A stretch of 53,090 bases of DNA from Clostridiales bacterium (GTDB lineage: Bacteria > Bacillota > Clostridia > Lachnospirales > Lachnospiraceae): contig JAJQAA010000037.1 of NCBI GenBank assembly GCA_021204045.1, forward strand, positions 1 to 53,090, written 5' to 3'. The translations under genes and the position numbers were made by a program. Positions within the stretch are counted from its first letter, which is position 1; each line of letters opens with the position of its first letter. The notes beneath the pieces were generated by a model, which was given only the letters and a program-made list of their open reading frames with translations, ran no database searches and was not told the origin of the DNA. Shown here piece after piece: positions 50,473 through 53,090 of the stretch.

Positions 50473-50874
50473 ATGATTGTAATCGTCGGCGGACGCTATC
50501 AGGGCAAACGGGAATTTGCCCGTAAGCTGTCCGGCCTTGAGGAAACGGAATTCGCGGCAATGGTTGCGCAAGCCGGTCGGATATCTCCGGAAGAAGCGAT
50601 CGGAAAACGCTGTCTGGTCGATTTTCAGGATTTTCTGCGCCGGATCATGGAGTCCGGAACGGATCCGCAGGAATTTGTCAGCGCCGTGCTGGAGACGGAG
50701 CCGGAGATTGTTACCCTGGCGGAAGTTGGCAGCGGTCTTGTGCCGATGGAACGCTTTGAGCGCGACTGGCGCGACGCGGTGGGTGTGGCTGGGCAGCGGC
50801 TGGCGGCCAGGGCGGATACGGTTTATCGTGTAACCTGCGGCCTGCCGCTGCTTATCAAAGGAGAAAATAAATGA
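50473..50874 (+). CDS. Short CobU-like protein with a degenerate P-loop
   Basis: A 133-residue relative of CobU. The N-terminus MIVIVGGRYQGKREFARKL lies where CobU has its P-loop, but Arg replaces the Ser/Thr after GK; the guanylylated-His region is missing and the middle is about 50 residues shorter. The C-terminal part VTLAEVGSGLVPMERFERDWRDAVG in part, and GQRLAARADTVYRVTCGLPL, is closer to canonical CobU (TNEVGxGIVP...VNQRLAAAADEV) than the full-length CobU of this operon. It could be a regulatory or complementary subunit. An AAAGGAGAAG box precedes it, and it overlaps cbiB by 4 bases. Confidence 0.8.
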   Translation: MIVIVGGRYQGKREFARKLSGLEETEFAAMVAQAGRISPEEAIGKRCLVDFQDFLRRIMESGTDPQEFVSAVLETEPEIVTLAEVGSGLVPMERFERDWRDAVGVAGQRLAARADTVYRVTCGLPLLIKGENK

Positions 50875-51848
50875 AACTGGCAATGATCGGACTTGGCGTG
50901 CTCTGGGACGCCTGCGTCGGTGATCCTCCGGGATGGTGGCACCCGGTGCGCGCGATCGGCAATCTGATTACGTTTCTGGAGAGTAAATTGCGTTCTCTGT
51001 TTCCACGCACGCCGAAGGGAGAACTCTGCGGCGGAGCTGTGTTCGCAGTGGTTGTGCCTGCGATCTGTGCGGCTGTGGGGACGATTCTCCTGCGGATTGC
51101 GTGGCTGCTGCATCCGTTCTGTCATTTTCTGGCGTCCATCCTGCTTTCCGGTCAGCTGCTGGCCGCGCGATCTTTGCGAGACGAGAGTATGATGGTGTGC
51201 GAACGTCTGGAAGCGGGAAATGTGGAGGGAGCGCGTACCGCGGTTTCCCGGATTGTCGGACGTGATACCGAAAGGCTCGATGAGGAAGGAATTGCTAAGG
51301 CTGCTGTAGAGACCGTGGCGGAAAATGCTTCGGATGGCGTGATCGCGCCGTTGTTTTACCTGTTTTTATCCGGGCCGGTCGGAATGCTGTTCTATAAGGC
51401 AGTGAACACGATGGATTCGATGATTGGCTATCGCAATGACCGCTATCTTTATTTCGGCCGAGCCGCCGCCCGGCTGGATGATCTCGTAAACCTGATTCCG
51501 GCACGCATCACGGCCTTGTCGATGATTGCGACCGCCTGGGTTTTGCCCGGTTTTGACGGACGGGACGCTTACCGGATCTGGCGGCGCGACCGCCGCTGCC
51601 ATAAGAGTCCCAACTCCGCTCAGAGCGAGTCTGCCTGTGCCGGAGCGCTCGGCGTGCGGCTGGCGGGAGATGCCTGGTATTTCGGAAAACGTGTTTTCAA
51701 GCCGACGATCGGCGACGCAAAACGGCCGGTTTGCGCCGGGGACATTCGCAGGGCAAACCGACTGATGCTTGCGGCATCGGGGGTGGCGCTTGCTGGTTTT
51801 AGCGCGTTGACGGTGTTGACCGGGAGGATGCGATCGCCGCGAAGGTGA
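50871..51848 (+). CDS. cbiB: Adenosylcobinamide-phosphate synthase CbiB
   Basis: CbiB attaches aminopropanol (phosphate) to adenosylcobyric acid at the membrane. The 325-residue protein shows the CbiB motifs GVLWDACVGDPPGWWHPVRAIG in part, RDTERLDEEGIAKAAVETVAENASDG in part, PLFYLFLSGPVGMLFYKAVNTMDSMIGYR in part, and the SAQSESACAGALGVRLAG stretch. Four to five hydrophobic helices are visible. The start overlaps the CobU-like gene stop (ATGA). Aerobic-pathway nomenclature would call it cobD. Confidence 0.95.
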   Translation: MKLAMIGLGVLWDACVGDPPGWWHPVRAIGNLITFLESKLRSLFPRTPKGELCGGAVFAVVVPAICAAVGTILLRIAWLLHPFCHFLASILLSGQLLAARSLRDESMMVCERLEAGNVEGARTAVSRIVGRDTERLDEEGIAKAAVETVAENASDGVIAPLFYLFLSGPVGMLFYKAVNTMDSMIGYRNDRYLYFGRAAARLDDLVNLIPARITALSMIATAWVLPGFDGRDAYRIWRRDRRCHKSPNSAQSESACAGALGVRLAGDAWYFGKRVFKPTIGDAKRPVCAGDIRRANRLMLAASGVALAGFSALTVLTGRMRSPRR

Positions 51849-51893
51849 TTGGTAGACAGGGATTGCTTCGAAAATAAAATCAAAGACGTTTGA

Positions 51894-53024
51894 ATGAGTG
51901 TGATGATGAGAGAAGATATTTTGATTGCCCAGATGCACGGTGGAAGCTGCCGCGATGATGTGCGTTTGGATTTTTCTGTAAATTTAAATCCGCTCGGTCT
52001 GCCGCGCACGGTAATGCAGGCACTGCGGGAAGGTATGACGGGCTGGAATGCTTATCCGGATCCGGAATGCAGGAAACTGGTACGGCAGCTTGCCGCGCGT
52101 TTGCAGCTGGGGGAGAAACAGATTGTCTGCGGCAATGGAGCCGCGGAGCTGATTTATCTCCTTGTGCAGGCGGTGCGGCCGGGATGCGTTCTTGTGCAGG
52201 CGCCGTCATTTTCCGAATATGAGCGGGCGGCAGCAGGAATCGGCTGTGAGGTTCGCCAAGCCGCCTTGCGGCAGGAAGAAAATTTTACCGTTGATATGCG
52301 GGAACTGACGGTTCAAATCGGACCGGATGTCGATATGGTATTTTTGTGCAATCCCAACAATCCTACCGGCCGCGCGGTTTCTGCGGACGAGGTGGCGCTG
52401 CTCGCAGAGGCCTGTGAGAAAAACGGTTCGCTGCTTGTTCTGGACGAATGTTTCTGCGAACTTTCGGATGATCCGGCGCGCTGTTCGATGATCCGCCGCC
52501 TGGATGATTTCCCGCACCTGGTGATTTTACGTGCCTTCACGAAGACCTATGCGATGGCTGGGCTGCGTCTGGGCTATGCGTGCGTTTCCGACCGGGGATT
52601 AGCCGAAGACCTGAAAGATAAGCGCCAGCCGTGGAGCGTATCGCTGCCTGCGCAGCAGGCCGCGGTGGCTGCTCTTGCGGATGCGGATTACCTGGACGAA
52701 GGACGGGCGATGATCCGTGAGGGGCGTGCCTGTCTGAGCGAGGGACTGGCGCGTCTGGGATTTACGGTTTATCCGTCGTCAGCCAATTTCCTGCTTTTCT
52801 CTGATCCGGATGAGCTGTGGCCGGGGCAGCTGGGGAGCGCCTGCCTCGCACGCGGGATTCTGTTGCGCGATTGCAGAAGTTTTGCGGGCCTTGGCAACGG
52901 TTTTTACCGGATCGGTGTGCGCGCGCCGCAGGATAATGCCGCGCTGCTGGAGACGTTGAACGCGATTTGCAACAGCAGGAAAGATTGCGGCAAAGCAAAC
53001 TTTTCCTCCCAGCATGCGAATTAG
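51894..53024 (+). CDS. cobD: L-threonine-O-3-phosphate decarboxylase CobD (aminotransferase class I/II fold)
   Basis: PLP enzyme making (R)-1-amino-2-propanol phosphate for the cobalamin side arm. Its 376 residues have the histidinol-phosphate-aminotransferase-like fold: HGGSCRDD and LDFSVNLNPLG (CobD-type N-terminus), CGNGAAELIYLL, FLCNPNNPTGR, VLDECFCELS and the PLP lysine in RAFTKTYAMAGLRLGYA. The context of cbiB and cobS favours CobD over HisC. The exact start is uncertain: ATGs at 51894, 51903 and 51906 are all possible, and none has a strong ribosome binding site. It is the last complete gene in the window; 53025-53090 shows no supported feature. Confidence 0.9.
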   Translation: MSVMMREDILIAQMHGGSCRDDVRLDFSVNLNPLGLPRTVMQALREGMTGWNAYPDPECRKLVRQLAARLQLGEKQIVCGNGAAELIYLLVQAVRPGCVLVQAPSFSEYERAAAGIGCEVRQAALRQEENFTVDMRELTVQIGPDVDMVFLCNPNNPTGRAVSADEVALLAEACEKNGSLLVLDECFCELSDDPARCSMIRRLDDFPHLVILRAFTKTYAMAGLRLGYACVSDRGLAEDLKDKRQPWSVSLPAQQAAVAALADADYLDEGRAMIREGRACLSEGLARLGFTVYPSSANFLLFSDPDELWPGQLGSACLARGILLRDCRSFAGLGNGFYRIGVRAPQDNAALLETLNAICNSRKDCGKANFSSQHAN

Positions 53025-53090
53025 GGCTGGCAATTATAAAACCTGACTTTGGTATCCAGCTTTAAAAATGGCGTTAGTTTTATGAAAAAA

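Noticed and set aside
53025-53090. Start of a further gene at the ATG near 53082
   Set aside because: Only a few codons are inside the window and no ribosome binding site is visible, so it cannot be supported.

Overview
The window reads as a chromosomal segment of a spore-forming member of the Clostridia, most likely Lachnospiraceae. Pointers are an alpha/beta-type small acid-soluble spore protein, the gene orders ireB-ruvX-DUF1292-RNase J, M16C peptidase-era-recO-glyRS and cmk-ispH-S1, the anaerobic (cbi-type) cobalamin pathway, strong AGGAGG ribosome binding sites, and tRNA genes without encoded CCA. Nearly all of it is dense operonic core genome. I see no phage, transposase or CRISPR array.

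Layout. 1-6613 (+): a sugar-acid cluster with a complete TRAP transporter (dctP-dctQ-dctM), a VOC protein, a DgoD-type D-galactonate dehydratase with all catalytic residues, a KduD-like dehydrogenase and a zinc alcohol dehydrogenase. 6681-7481 (-): PHP-family histidinol-phosphatase. 7685-10951 (+): gap-pgk-tpiA, followed directly by a KdpD/KdpE-like two-component pair without kdpABC. 12789-17134: a lipoprotein (-), a GNAT, then ireB, ruvX, a DUF1292 gene and RNase J. 17237-26577 (+): MltG-like short protein, U32 peptidase, YdcF, M16C peptidase, era, recO, a lipoprotein and glycyl-tRNA synthetase. 26577-30896: a structured, hairpin-rich leader, a DUF4015 lipoprotein, a DUF1653 protein and uvrC. 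31042-32400: an attenuator-type leader and infC-rpmI-rplT, with infC probably starting at ATT. 32629-33241 (-): a small unknown ORF and three tRNA genes. 33417-37746: surface-glycosylation genes, comprising a GtrII-like membrane protein with cell-wall-binding-type repeats (+) and, convergent to it, a DUF6020-like membrane protein broken by a TGA plus a GT2 glycosyltransferase (-). 37945-42896 (+): an unknown protein, an S51-peptidase/cytidylate-kinase fusion, ispH, a four-domain S1 protein and a metallo-beta-lactamase-fold protein. 42988-53024 (+): a SASP gene coupled to cbiD-cbiG-cbiJE-cbiT-cbiA-cobU-cobS-(cobU-like)-cbiB-cobD.

How it fits together. The first cluster would import a hexonate by a TRAP system, dehydrate it and adjust its redox state; the kinase and aldolase needed to finish an Entner-Doudoroff-like route are not in the window. 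The central region serves glycolysis, translation and DNA/RNA maintenance. The last 10 kb covers the middle and late steps of anaerobic B12 synthesis: ring contraction (CbiG, CbiD, CbiE/T/J), amidation (CbiA), side arm (CobD, CbiB) and nucleotide loop (CobU, CobS). CbiK/X, L, C, F, H and P are not seen and may lie beyond the right edge. The most unusual points are the peptidase-Cmk fusion, the TGA at codon 9 of the membrane-protein gene, the duplicated hairpin leader before the DUF4015 gene, and the short CobU-like paralogue.
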